Shown piece after piece: positions 1 to 8,228 of a stretch of 35,672 nucleotides of DNA (position 1 is the first letter of the stretch; every line of letters begins with the position of its first letter). The DNA is taken from assembly GCA_002327255.1 (NCBI GenBank), contig DCUM01000030.1, forward strand, positions 14,172 through 49,843, in the 5' to 3' direction. Under the pieces are notes generated by a model that saw nothing but the letters and a program-made list of their open reading frames with translations, was not told the origin of the DNA and did not search any database. The translations under genes and the position numbers were made by a program. The DNA is from a bacterium UBA2214 (GTDB lineage Bacteria; Zhuqueibacterota; Zhuqueibacteria; Residuimicrobiales; Residuimicrobiaceae).

Positions 1-841
1 GGGGCACGGCGCTGCTGCTGATGGCCGGTTCCATGCTGGTCACCGCGGGAGGCGTCTGATCCGCATGGCGGTAAAACTTGAAATTGCTGTAGAGCAGGTT
101 GAGGGGCGCTGCATAGCCCCCACTGCGGCTCGCCAGCCCTGAAGCCAGCCGGAGGCTGTGATCGGGCGGCGCGTACGCTTCACCAAAGCTGGAATAGTCC
201 CATTCCTTGATCAGGACATTGTCCATGTACCATTGGAAACGGCCCTCGCCCCAGATCAGACGCATGTGGTAGACATGATCTTTTTGCCACTCAAAGGGAC
301 CGCAGGGCGGGTCTTCAAAGGCGTGGGGATCGTCTTCATAACCGCCGTTGAAAGCCGCCACATTCAGGCGCAATTTCATGCGCTTCCATTTGTAGAGGTC
401 GCCCGGCGTATACCCGTAAATGTGCATGACGCATTTGTAGGGATTATGCCACTGCTTGACGCCATACCAGCTGGCATCCTCATCGCGGTCGTACATGATG
501 AAGAGCGAATAATGGACGCACTCATAATCCGGAATGGGTTTATTGAATTTGTCATAACCGATGTTGGGGAAAACTTCGCTGGAAGCGTGGATGCCCTTGA
601 TATCGAATTCCACTTCACCGGATGGACAGGTTGGAATCTTGTAGTCGATATAGTCAAAGGCTGTCGCCGTGCGCCAACCCGCCGAAGTGAGCACGCCGCC
701 GCTCTGCCGGCCGAGCGTCTTGCCCGCCAGGGCGTCATCGATTTCGAGAACGCGGTTTTGGGCGAAGGAAATCCCTGTGAGGAGCGTGATGAACAAGCTG
801 AATACCAATCCTTTGCGTATGCCGATGCTGCGTGATGACAT
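1..841 (-). CDS. Secreted protein with lectin/glucanase-like domain (partial, 3' end off the window)
   Basis: This is an open reading frame of 280 codons that starts at ATG 841 and reaches base 1 without a stop, so its C-terminus is missing. An AAGGGAGG ribosome site lies at 849-856, seven bases before the ATG. The first ~28 residues are a signal peptide: charged SRSIGIRKG, a hydrophobic core, then an Ala-Gln-Asn cleavage region. Residues ~30-255 form a Trp/Tyr-rich beta region with FQWYMDNVLIKEWDYS, typical of the sugar-ligand face of concanavalin-A-like (GH16/LamG/DUF1080-type) jelly rolls. The last visible part, around DQTPPAVTSMEPAISSS, resembles the start of an Ig-like/Fn3 domain. No GH16 catalytic ExDxxE motif was seen in the visible part. 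A carbohydrate-binding or carbohydrate-cleaving role is inferred; that it is exported is well supported. Confidence 0.75.
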   Translation of the reverse strand, partial: MSSRSIGIRKGLVFSLFITLLTGISFAQNRVLEIDDALAGKTLGRQSGGVLTSAGWRTATAFDYIDYKIPTCPSGEVEFDIKGIHASSEVFPNIGYDKFNKPIPDYECVHYSLFIMYDRDEDASWYGVKQWHNPYKCVMHIYGYTPGDLYKWKRMKLRLNVAAFNGGYEDDPHAFEDPPCGPFEWQKDHVYHMRLIWGEGRFQWYMDNVLIKEWDYSSFGEAYAPPDHSLRLASGLASRSGGYAAPLNLLYSNFKFYRHADQTPPAVTSMEPAISSSAVP

Positions 842-1042
842 GTTAAAACCTCCCTTACCACACCCGGTTGCTGTTGTTAACGGTCTCATAACACCTGCGC
901 TCCATGCAAACCATGGGCCACGTTTTTTAATATTGTTTTTATTGTATTTATAAATTCGCCCTTCCGGGGCAATTACAGGATTGTCAGCGATCTCCTCAAT
1001 GTGATACAGTTTTGAAAAAACCTCTTCTGTCTCATCCCGGAT

Positions 1043-1068
1043 TATTTTGGCAAAATTGGCACAAAATA
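1043..1068. promoter_or_regulatory. Inverted repeat, possible operator
   Basis: TATTTTG (1043-1049) is matched by its exact reverse complement CAAAATA (1062-1068) across a 12-bp spacer. The spacer itself overlaps two direct TTGGCA copies (1047-1052 and 1056-1061). Its position between two divergent genes suits a binding site for a dimeric regulator. No regulator is known, so the role is inference. Confidence 0.3.
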
Positions 1069-1337
1069 TGATATTTCATTTGCGCCTGATCTGAAAAAGT
1101 GGTCCGATAGGTCCTGATTAGTCATGGGCATCTTATTATCCGGCACCCGATCACGGCGGATCGTGATTCGCTGATCCTCGCGGACATGCTGCCGTTCGGC
1201 ACGAGCCTCGATTTCTGTTGGATCCACGCGGGGTTCATCTTTCTGGTCATCGGCTATGGAAGCGGGAGGGGGCTGGCCCCGATGCCTGCCCGGCTGCCGT
1301 ATGCGCACGGTGAAACCCCTTGCCGCATAAAAATAGG

Positions 1338-1366
1338 TTGCAAAGGTGCAAAAAATTCTCTAAACT
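1338..1366 (+). promoter_or_regulatory. σ70-type promoter candidate for the 192-residue protein
   Basis: TTGCAA (1338-1343) and TAAACT (1361-1366) are spaced by exactly 17 bases, each matching four of six consensus bases. The predicted transcript start near 1373 leaves a leader of about 33 bases that contains the AGGAGA ribosome site at 1393-1398. Confidence 0.4.
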
Positions 1367-1405
1367 ATTTCAATCCATCACAGTCCTTTAGCAGGAGATT
1401 GAATC

Positions 1406-1984
1406 ATGGCGCGTAACTTTGTCGAAGTTGTCTTTGAATCCAATCAAAAATATCTCGAGGGATTTTTGCAGGGGTATCTGCTGGGTAAAAAAGCTGATCT
1501 GCGCTATTATTTCAGCCGCGCAGTCGGTGTCAAGGCGGAATCGTTGTCCGAGAAAATACGGGAATGGGCTACCTTGTCGGACAAATATCACTATCTCATC
1601 ATGGAAAAAAAGTTGTATGAAGCGATTATGCAAACAGGCGCTGTGCAGGATGCCGGGGAGGCCCTGGTGAAGGTGGTTGCCGTCCAGCGCGTGAAATCCG
1701 GCCAGTTTGAGGTGGCCATCAACAGCGCATCACGAGATGAGAGCAAAGCCGTAAAAGAGATGCTAAAACTCCGCCCCCCGGTCGTGGAAATGATCGATTG
1801 GCAGCAGTCCGTGGAAATCGACAAGGAGGCCAGGGGCGTCGAACTCTATACCCCCGCCCATGAATATCAGTTCAAGGCATCCGGCTCGTTCAAGGGGGCC
1901 GTGGATGTTTTGATTGCATTTCGGCAGAAACTGACGGAATTCTCGTCGGTTACGGCCAAAGAGATCAAACTGGAACGGGTCTGA
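1406..1984 (+). CDS. Unrecognised soluble protein, 192 aa
   Basis: This is a complete gene: AGGAGA at 1393-1398 sits seven bases before the ATG, and the stop is followed only five bases later by the end of the convergent OpgC-like gene. The protein has no signal peptide, membrane segment or cysteine cluster. It alternates strands and amphipathic helices. Two similar-looking halves (VEVVFESNQKYLEGFLQGYL near residue 6 and QFEVAINSASRDESKAVKEML near residue 100) suggest a duplicated alpha/beta fold. Residues ~150-192 end in a second alpha/beta unit with SGSFKGAVDVLIAF. Composition and codon use look native. I do not recognise the family and assign no function. It is not part of the polysaccharide operon, which is on the other strand. 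Confidence 0.8.
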   Translation: MARNFVEVVFESNQKYLEGFLQGYLLGKKADLRYYFSRAVGVKAESLSEKIREWATLSDKYHYLIMEKKLYEAIMQTGAVQDAGEALVKVVAVQRVKSGQFEVAINSASRDESKAVKEMLKLRPPVVEMIDWQQSVEIDKEARGVELYTPAHEYQFKASGSFKGAVDVLIAFRQKLTEFSSVTAKEIKLERV

Positions 1985-1989
1985 ATGAT

Positions 1990-3126
1990 TCACGGCCGGG
2001 ATGCTGCGTGTTTCCGGGCCCTGGCGGCCTGGTAGCGCGCGTGGATCCATGCCGGAATCCACAGCGAGGCCAGAATCACCGCCATGGCGAAGCTCTGCTC
2101 CAGGCGCCTGGAGGAATTCCAAAAGTCGACCTGTAAATAGAGCACAAACGTCACCAGGGCATGATAGCTGTAGACTTGCAGGGAATGTTTGCCAAGGTAT
2201 GAGAGTCCCTTATAGAGCGGCATTCTGTGCACCGCAAAAAACCGCCCCACATAGAGCAGAACAATCCCCCATAAACTGAAATTGAGCAATCGCAGCAGGC
2301 CAAGACTTTGCAGACTCTTCAATTGGCTGAACAGATAGCCCTTTTGCGGCAGCGCTATCCATTGATGGCGCCAGCACAACAAGAAGAGCAGCACCGGAAT
2401 GGCTGGCAGTGCCAGCCGGCGCAACAGGCGCGCATCCATACGCACCTGATAAAATTTCCGGCAACCGAGAAAAATCCCGGATGCAAACAGCGCCCACCAT
2501 GCCATGGGATCGAAAATCGCCATGCGAATCGGCACATATTGGCCTAAAAGAACCTGCACGCGAAAAAAAACATGGAATTGAGCGGCGCCCCAGAGCACGG
2601 CGGTGACGACAAAAGCCTGCCATACCCTGCCTTGATGGATGGCCGTGATCAACAGCGGTGCAAAAAACACAAAAATCACATAGATGGGCAGTAAATTGGC
2701 GCCGATGGGGGCATAGAGCAAAGCGAAGCCGGCCACCAGCGCGGGAATCCGCTGATCATAGATCAGCTGCATGGCATTGTACCAGTAAGGCCGCACCGCG
2801 GTGATCAGAAAACTGATGACGAACAGGAGCAGAAAAATGAGGATGTGGTAGGAATAGATGGTACCGGCACGCCGCTGCGCCTTGCGCCGCAGCGCGCCCT
2901 CGCCATTTTGCACGAGCACAAAGCTGTAGACATATCCCATGACCACGCCGGAGAGGAGGACGAACACCTCCGCGAACGAGCTAAAGCCGAAAAGTTCGTA
3001 AACGCAGTCCGTGTACTTGCCCGGCAGGTGATTCAACATCATGGAAACCAGGGCGACGCCGCGCAGGGCATCGATGCGATGATCCCGTACCGCTTTTTCC
3101 GAAGGCAACAAGCTACTTTGCAGCAC
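1990..3126 (-). CDS. OpgC-like integral membrane acyltransferase
   Basis: A 378-residue, very hydrophobic protein with about ten predicted membrane segments. The N-terminal signature RIDALRGVALVSMMLNH (residues 17-33) followed by SFAEVFVLLSGVVMGYVY (50-67) is characteristic of OpgC/acyltransferase-3-like proteins, which move acyl groups such as succinyl or acetyl across the inner membrane onto glycans. The invariant-type Arg18 and His33 are present. It starts with GTG at 3126, six bases after the stop of the flippase fusion, so it is probably co-transcribed as the last gene of the locus. The likely job is to decorate the exported polysaccharide. Acyl donor and acceptor cannot be told from sequence. 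Confidence 0.85.
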   Translation of the reverse strand: MLQSSLLPSEKAVRDHRIDALRGVALVSMMLNHLPGKYTDCVYELFGFSSFAEVFVLLSGVVMGYVYSFVLVQNGEGALRRKAQRRAGTIYSYHILIFLLLFVISFLITAVRPYWYNAMQLIYDQRIPALVAGFALLYAPIGANLLPIYVIFVFFAPLLITAIHQGRVWQAFVVTAVLWGAAQFHVFFRVQVLLGQYVPIRMAIFDPMAWWALFASGIFLGCRKFYQVRMDARLLRRLALPAIPVLLFLLCWRHQWIALPQKGYLFSQLKSLQSLGLLRLLNFSLWGIVLLYVGRFFAVHRMPLYKGLSYLGKHSLQVYSYHALVTFVLYLQVDFWNSSRRLEQSFAMAVILASLWIPAWIHARYQAARARKHAASRP

Positions 3127-3132
3127 GGCGCA

Positions 3133-4887
3133 TCACTTTCGCGACCCGACCACTTTGGCCGGGATCCCCACCGCGATGGAATAGGGCGGGATATCTTTGG
3201 TCACCACCGCCGCCGCGCCGATGACCGAGCCGGTGCCGATAGTGACGCCATCCAGAACCATGACGCCGGCGCCGAGCCAGACGTCATCCTCGATGACGAC
3301 GCCGCCCTTGCTGTCGTAGCCCTGGCGCATGATGGGCACATCGAGGCGGTCGAATTTATGCTGGGCGCCGCCGATATAACAGTTGGCTGCGAGCAGCACA
3401 TGCTTGCCGAATTGGATGCGCGTGGTCGTGCCGAGACGGCAATTGGCGCCGATATTGCTGTAATCGCCGATCTCCACCGTGCCGTTGCGCGTCCCGAGAA
3501 CCGTGCCCCGGCCCAGCAGCACCTCGTCGCCGAGTGTGATCGCGCTCTTCTCATCGCCCTGCGCCGACAGACTGCAGTACTCTTCGATGACGCAGCGTTT
3601 GCCCACCCTGATTTTCTGCGGATGGCGCAGCGTCACATTGCGCCCCCAGACCGTGCCCTTGCCCTGGCCGCCCAGCAAACCCTTGAAACCAATCTGCCGC
3701 AGGGCATAACCAATCATGCCGGGCAAGGGCATGCAGAACAGATTCACCAGCTCATATTTGATCAGCAGCCACCCGTTGAGACGGCCGATGACGATGTCGG
3801 CGTATTTTCCCAGCGGCGATTTTTTCTGCCGCATGACGTCTTCGAAACCGCTGAAATACTTGACCTCTCCGGCCACATCCCCGGCGCCGATTTCCCGTTC
3901 GGTCGTCTCCGCCACCCGTACCTCCTGATCCATGCGGATGCCGAGTGAAGAGTAATAGACGCCACCGAGCAGACCGACCGCCAATGCCTTGATGCGCATC
4001 AACAGGGCCACGGAGAGTCCAACCGCACCGCCGAAACCGAGGCGGTCAAAGGTGAAAAAATAGGCCCATTCCGCCAGTCCGATGCCGCCGATGGAGATGG
4101 GCAGCATCATGACCACCATGATAATCGGCGTGATGATCAGCGCATCGAGGAACGTGAAGGGACAACGGAAAGCCAGTGCGCTCACCCAGACATTCACAAC
4201 CGCCGCGAGATAAAAGACAAAGGAATTGATCATCGCGAAAACAATGGCGCCGCGGTGCTCGCGGATGGAGAGTATGGCCTCCTGGAATTTCTTCAGTTTG
4301 AGGATCATCTTGCGCAGCAAACCGGCTGGCACCCTGTGCGCCAGCCAGGCGAGATAGCGCTCGTTGAAGATGATGACCAGGAGCGCCAGATAGCCCGCCA
4401 CCGAAACGGCCATGGCGATGATGAGCCAGAAATCCCACAGCGATCGCAGTGCCGCAAAAAAGGCGATCACCGCCACCAGAATCAAAGCCGTCAGGCCGGT
4501 GAAACGCTCGATAAAGACCGATGCAAAAGCTTTGGCGTTTTCGCCGGTGGATTTGCCCAGTGCGTAGGCGCGCACCACATCGCCGCCGACGTTGGTGGGC
4601 AGGACGGTGTTGAAAAAATAACCGACCATGTAGAGCCAGAACAGACGCAACCCCGAGGCGTGGATGCCCTGGGCGCGCAGGATGACCTGCCACTTCCACG
4701 AACTGAGATAGATCAACAACGGCGTGATGGCGATGGAGAGGCCAAAATAGAACCAGTCCGCCTGGATGATCGTCTGCCACAGTTTTGACAAATCGACTTT
4801 GTAAAAGACCCAGGCAATGAGCGCCATGCTGATCAGCCAGCGCAAGAGGATGTTAAGGGATTTTCGCGCCATTCGCTCTCCGATCAC
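3133..4887 (-). CDS. Flippase-like membrane domain fused to hexapeptide-repeat acetyltransferase
   Basis: This is a two-part protein of 584 residues. Residues ~10-315 form a multi-span LPG_synthase_TM/UPF0104 (AglD2-like) domain with its hallmark motifs PTNVGGDVVRAY (97-108) and PISIGGIGLAEW (263-274). A ~75-residue linker leads to residues ~405-584, a left-handed beta-helix acetyltransferase. There the hexapeptide rungs, AQHKFDRLDVP (508-518, with a probable catalytic His510) and the closing AVGIPAKVVG resemble WcaF/LacA-type enzymes. The annotated GTG at 4887 overlaps the pyruvyltransferase stop. ATG 4872 is a strong alternative because GGAGAG lies just upstream. The domains could join lipid-linked sugar handling with O- or N-acetylation. 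Family assignments are firm; the joint function is inferred. Confidence 0.88.
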   Translation of the reverse strand: MIGERMARKSLNILLRWLISMALIAWVFYKVDLSKLWQTIIQADWFYFGLSIAITPLLIYLSSWKWQVILRAQGIHASGLRLFWLYMVGYFFNTVLPTNVGGDVVRAYALGKSTGENAKAFASVFIERFTGLTALILVAVIAFFAALRSLWDFWLIIAMAVSVAGYLALLVIIFNERYLAWLAHRVPAGLLRKMILKLKKFQEAILSIREHRGAIVFAMINSFVFYLAAVVNVWVSALAFRCPFTFLDALIITPIIMVVMMLPISIGGIGLAEWAYFFTFDRLGFGGAVGLSVALLMRIKALAVGLLGGVYYSSLGIRMDQEVRVAETTEREIGAGDVAGEVKYFSGFEDVMRQKKSPLGKYADIVIGRLNGWLLIKYELVNLFCMPLPGMIGYALRQIGFKGLLGGQGKGTVWGRNVTLRHPQKIRVGKRCVIEEYCSLSAQGDEKSAITLGDEVLLGRGTVLGTRNGTVEIGDYSNIGANCRLGTTTRIQFGKHVLLAANCYIGGAQHKFDRLDVPIMRQGYDSKGGVVIEDDVWLGAGVMVLDGVTIGTGSVIGAAAVVTKDIPPYSIAVGIPAKVVGSRK

Positions 4888-6053
4888 AGGTACTCTTGCA
4901 ATACTTCTGCAGAACGGCGCGCCTTTTCTTTTTCACGGGCGACTTGCGGCAGCATTTCCTTTTTGATGTGTTCGCGCTGCGCAAAGGCCGCGCTGATGCG
5001 CGAAAAATAACTCTCCACGGAAAGATCTTTGAACTCGACGAGATGCGATTCCAGACCGATGGTGCGCATATAGCCGCGGTTTTTGGGATAGGTCAGGATC
5101 CCGACGGGCGGCACACCCATGGCGGAAGATAAAATCAGGGAGTGGGTGCGCATGCCGGCAAAAAGTTGCATCGGCTGCAGCACGGCACAGATTTCACGGT
5201 AGCTGTAGGTGCGATTCGAAATCAGGCGGACGCGGTCGCGCTGCCTGATTTTTTCCAGCACCTGCATGGCAATCCCCATATCCATATGCTGGGTTTCGAT
5301 AAAGATGACATCGACGCCCAGTTCGGTAATGGTGCGGTCGACGGTTTCCGCATAGAGCGCCACCAGATGTTCCCGGCCAAAGCTACCGCCCTGGCGCACA
5401 AAAGCATCAACATAGCTGTTAACATTGAAGCCAATCACCGGCCGGTCGCTGCCGAAGAGATCGGCCTCCCTGCAAATTTGCGCGAAGCGTTCCTGCGAGG
5501 CCGGCACGGCATTCAGAGCACAATCCGCACCCTCGATGACGCGGGGATGGTGAAATCCCTGGCGCTGCAGGATATCCACCGACTCCTGGTCGCGCAGGAT
5601 CATCGCACTCGTGCCATCGAGGATGCGCTGCAAGGCAGCGTGTCCGGCATCCGTGCGGATCGGGCCGAGACTGCAATTATACAACACGACCGGCACGCCG
5701 CTTTTACGGGCGCGCGGCAGGATATACGAAAGCGTCCACAAATAATTGAAGAGCGGATTGTAAAGTTTGCGATCGAAGAGGATGGCATCGGTGACGAGGA
5801 TGACATCCGCGTTGAGCGCTGCACGCAGCGCGGGCAGGCCGAGGATTTTCATCGAGAGATTCCACGGCATCATGGAGATGGGCGTGATGGGATACTCGGC
5901 GAAATGGCGTTTGACAAAGCCCGTGTTGATGGTCGGGATGGTGAAATGGACATCCGCATACTGTCTGGAGACGTCTTCGAGGACACCGCCGAGGATGGCG
6001 GCATCACCCGCATTACGGCCGGAAAAATTGCCGATGACATTGATGGTTTTCAT
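4884..6053 (-). CDS. Polysaccharide pyruvyltransferase family protein (CsaB/WcaK type)
   Basis: 389 residues, the normal length for the family. The N-terminal NAGDAAILGGVL (14-25) and the C-terminal MRTHSLILSSAMGVPPVGI (301-319) are the two signature regions. Members transfer pyruvate from phosphoenolpyruvate to sugars as a ketal, adding negative charge to surface polymers. The fold is GT-B-like: residues 1-190 and 200-389 are the two lobes. The C-terminus is charged and helical. The gene overlaps the next one by four bases, which suggests translational coupling. The ribosome site upstream of ATG 6053 is weak (GGGA is too distant), and the 231-bp gap upstream contains a repeat element. Some members are annotated as succinoglycan or colanic acid enzymes; the acceptor sugar here is unknown. 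Confidence 0.88.
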   Translation of the reverse strand: MKTINVIGNFSGRNAGDAAILGGVLEDVSRQYADVHFTIPTINTGFVKRHFAEYPITPISMMPWNLSMKILGLPALRAALNADVILVTDAILFDRKLYNPLFNYLWTLSYILPRARKSGVPVVLYNCSLGPIRTDAGHAALQRILDGTSAMILRDQESVDILQRQGFHHPRVIEGADCALNAVPASQERFAQICREADLFGSDRPVIGFNVNSYVDAFVRQGGSFGREHLVALYAETVDRTITELGVDVIFIETQHMDMGIAMQVLEKIRQRDRVRLISNRTYSYREICAVLQPMQLFAGMRTHSLILSSAMGVPPVGILTYPKNRGYMRTIGLESHLVEFKDLSVESYFSRISAAFAQREHIKKEMLPQVAREKEKARRSAEVLQEYL

Positions 6054-6076
6054 AGTGATGATTTATTCCCTTTTAC

Positions 6077-6150
6077 GCCACTGATTAACACGGATAAACA
6101 AGTTCGTCATTCTTTGGACCTCATCGTGCCTGTCTGTGTTCCTCCGTGGC
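6077..6150. repeat. Imperfect inverted repeat of CCGTGTTAATCCGTG-like intergenic element
   Basis: The left arm 6077-6100 (GCCACTGATTAACACGGATA...) and the reverse complement of the right arm 6127-6150 (GCCACGGAGGAACACAGACA...) match at 17 of 24 positions across a 26-bp spacer. The arms resemble the dispersed 'CCACGGATTAACACGGAT' intergenic repeats I know from many environmental genomes. It lies in the only sizeable gap within the 3' half of the polysaccharide locus. The role is unknown; a degenerate mobile or REP-like element is likely. Confidence 0.5.
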
Positions 6151-6284
6151 AAAATAATGGGTGCCCACCCTTGCATTTGTTAAAAAATAAACGGCTTCTG
6201 TGCTATCTGCCTGTTCAGGCAATTCAGTAACCCTGGAGAAAAAGATGCCAAAAACTTGATATCAGGGCCCCCCAAAATCCGTTT

Positions 6285-7292
6285 TCAGTCCATGCTGTTC
6301 CGTGGCTTTTTATCAAGATACCCATTCTCCAGATACCACTGCGCGGTGCGACGGATGCCGTGGCGAACCTCTACCCTGGGCTGATAGCCGAGTTCGCGGC
6401 GCGCTTTGCCGATGTCAAAAGCGCGATCCTTGATAAAAATATCGACGCGACGGCGGAATATCGGCGGCTGTATGCGCAGCGGCACGCATATTTTTTCGCA
6501 GAGATACCCGGCCGCATATACCGGCCAGACCGGAAAACGGAGACGCGGCGGCGGCACTTCCAGCGCCTCCGCAATCATCCGGGCGAATTCATTGAAGGTG
6601 AAGTAGGTATCTCCGGCGATGATATAGGTCTCGCCGACCGCCTGCGGCGCTTCCGCGGCCAGCCGGAATCCCTCCACCGTATCGGTGACATAGGTGAGGT
6701 GATAAAGCACGTTGCCGCTGCCGAACATGATGAATTTGCGATGGTAGATCATCCTGTACATTTTCAGCATGCGCAGGTCACCCGGCCCATAAATGCCCAC
6801 CGGACGTACAATAGTCACCGGCAAACCTTTTTCGCGAAAATAGAAATTGGCAACTTTTTCGCCCTCGACTTTGGTCTGCTGATATATATCACCCGGCTCG
6901 AGCGGCGCCGTTTCACCGGCCGGCGGTTTGGCAACGTGGCCGTGGACGCCGCAGGTGCTGCAGTGGACCACCCGTTTGACCCCCGATTCCAGCGCCGCCG
7001 AGAGCACATTTTCGGTGCCGGTGACGTTCACATCCCAGTAGGCCTGATCCGGCTGATTGGCGGCGCGATACAATGCGGCGATATGAAAGACGACATCGAT
7101 GTTGCGCATCGCCCGAATCAGGTCCGCCCGCGAAAGAATATCGCCGGTGAAGATATCGACTTGTCTGGCGCGCAATCCCGCCGTCTGGCTGGATGACCGC
7201 ACCAGGGCCCGGACCTGATACCCCTTTTCCAGAAGATGATCCACCATATACCCGCCGGTGAATCCCGAAGCACCGGTGACCAATGCCCGCAT
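6285..7292 (-). CDS. NAD-dependent epimerase/dehydratase (extended SDR)
   Basis: A Rossmann-fold enzyme of 335 residues. GASGFTG (7-13) binds the dinucleotide, and the catalytic triad is visible as Ser/Thr in HCSTCGVHG and YQQTK (Tyr137, Lys141). The IYGPGD motif follows. The closest look is dihydroflavonol-reductase/3-beta-HSD-like or sugar-epimerase SDRs, so it probably acts on a nucleotide sugar or lipid-linked sugar of this pathway. The start was set at ATG 7292 because GAGGAG lies eight bases upstream; a GTG three codons earlier would touch that ribosome site. It follows the methyltransferase by 21 bases. The substrate cannot be fixed from sequence. Confidence 0.85.
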   Translation of the reverse strand: MRALVTGASGFTGGYMVDHLLEKGYQVRALVRSSSQTAGLRARQVDIFTGDILSRADLIRAMRNIDVVFHIAALYRAANQPDQAYWDVNVTGTENVLSAALESGVKRVVHCSTCGVHGHVAKPPAGETAPLEPGDIYQQTKVEGEKVANFYFREKGLPVTIVRPVGIYGPGDLRMLKMYRMIYHRKFIMFGSGNVLYHLTYVTDTVEGFRLAAEAPQAVGETYIIAGDTYFTFNEFARMIAEALEVPPPRLRFPVWPVYAAGYLCEKICVPLRIQPPIFRRRVDIFIKDRAFDIGKARRELGYQPRVEVRHGIRRTAQWYLENGYLDKKPRNSMD

Positions 7293-7313
7293 CTTTTTCA
7301 CTCCTCGATCGTA

Positions 7314-8135
7314 TTATTTTTTGGCAATCACAACCGCGGCATGGCCGAAACGGTTGCGAATGCCTTTTGGCAAAACATTGTAAAGCGGCACAAAAACATA
7401 ATTAAAGAGACCCGCCAAAAAGCCCGTGCGCGGCGAAGGCGTGGCGCGCGTGTAATCGAGAAAAACTTCGACATTGCTGAACTCCTTGAAGAGATCCCGC
7501 AGCTGCTTCTTATCGTAGAGCCGGGTGATCGGCGCGTCCTCATGGGAAAACTCAAAATTGACATGTCCCAGCTGCGTGAGCAGTATCTTCCAGGAATATT
7601 TGTAATAGAGCGTGATGACGGCCTCACCACCCGGTTTGAGGACCCGCTTCACTTCAGACACCGCTTTTTCCGTGCTCTGGGTCTGATGCAGCACACCAAA
7701 GGAAGCCACAATATCGAAGGTGTTGTCCGGAAAAGGCACTTCCTCGGCGTTACCCCATTGCAGATCGGCCTTCACTTTGTTATGTGCAACATTGCCTTTG
7801 GCCAGTTCCAGTGCGGCCTCGGAGAGATCAATGGAATGGACTTGCATGCCCGCCTGCGCCCAGGCGACCGACTCCCATCCCGCACCACAACCGATCTCCA
7901 GCATTTTGCCGCCCGGATATTTGCCGGCCTCGCGGGCGATGAGCCGGTAACGGTGCTCGTAATTGGCGCGGATGAAGGCACCCACGGTGTCGTAAAATTC
8001 GGGCGACCCGATTTGGCGCGGATCCCCGCTCCAGAACTGCGTCGTATTGACGTTATCGGTCCAGTAACGGCGCACTTCATCGATCGTCTTCTCGTCGCTG
8101 CCTTTCCATAAATAGCTACCAATGGTATCGGACAT
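7314..8135 (-). CDS. SAM-dependent methyltransferase (class I)
   Basis: 273 residues with the standard seven-strand methyltransferase signature. LEIGCGAG (79-86) is motif I, the acidic residue of SIDLSE (Asp103) binds the ribose of SAM, and FDIVASFGVLHQT plus VLKPGGEAVITLYY are motifs II-III of the Methyltransf_11/25 type. The N-terminal 60 residues form a cap (WTDNVNTTQFW) seen in UbiE-like sugar or lipid methyltransferases of surface-polymer loci. AAGAGG lies seven bases before ATG 8135. It starts a sub-block after a 289-bp gap, so it may have its own promoter. Methylation of a sugar or a glycan end is the likely role, inferred from context. Confidence 0.85.
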   Translation of the reverse strand: MSDTIGSYLWKGSDEKTIDEVRRYWTDNVNTTQFWSGDPRQIGSPEFYDTVGAFIRANYEHRYRLIAREAGKYPGGKMLEIGCGAGWESVAWAQAGMQVHSIDLSEAALELAKGNVAHNKVKADLQWGNAEEVPFPDNTFDIVASFGVLHQTQSTEKAVSEVKRVLKPGGEAVITLYYKYSWKILLTQLGHVNFEFSHEDAPITRLYDKKQLRDLFKEFSNVEVFLDYTRATPSPRTGFLAGLFNYVFVPLYNVLPKGIRNRFGHAAVVIAKK

Positions 8136-8228
8136 TCACAACCTCTTGATTTATGATGGGACTCATCTCTCTGGAATCTGTTCATCGCAGTTCAATTCTG
8201 CAATCGCAACGCGTTTACAAAGAATTAG

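Larger units (their letters stand above)
842..1405. other. Divergent intergenic region (564 bp)
   Basis: This separates the minus-strand secreted protein from the plus-strand 192-residue protein. It holds an AT-rich stretch near 927-952 that may serve the minus-strand gene, an inverted repeat at 1043-1068 and a promoter-like pair at 1338-1366. Between 1100 and 1320 the base composition is like coding DNA and short open frames exist on both strands. None has a convincing ribosome site or a recognisable protein, so I see no supportable gene there. Confidence 0.5.

Noticed and set aside
158..835. Plus-strand open frame of 225 codons
   Set aside because: It lies opposite the secreted protein, which has a signal peptide and ribosome site on the minus strand; the plus frame has neither and no family likeness.
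1150..1167. ATCACG-N6-CGTGAT inverted repeat
   Set aside because: Only six base pairs, no T-tract and no promoter nearby; expected by chance.
1335..1353. GG-N10-GC spacing resembling a σ54 promoter upstream of the 192-residue protein
   Set aside because: Only about half of the σ54 consensus fits; the overlapping σ70 boxes explain the site better.
1042..1416. Short open frames on both strands in the first intergenic region
   Set aside because: They lack ribosome sites, have biased Arg-rich or mixed composition and resemble no family.
1984..1990. Possible terminator between convergent genes
   Set aside because: Only five bases separate the stops, and I saw no hairpin with a T-tract around them.
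2845..3948. Plus-strand open frame of 367 codons
   Set aside because: It spans the antisense of two clear minus-strand membrane protein genes and is His/Asp/Arg-rich as antisense frames are.
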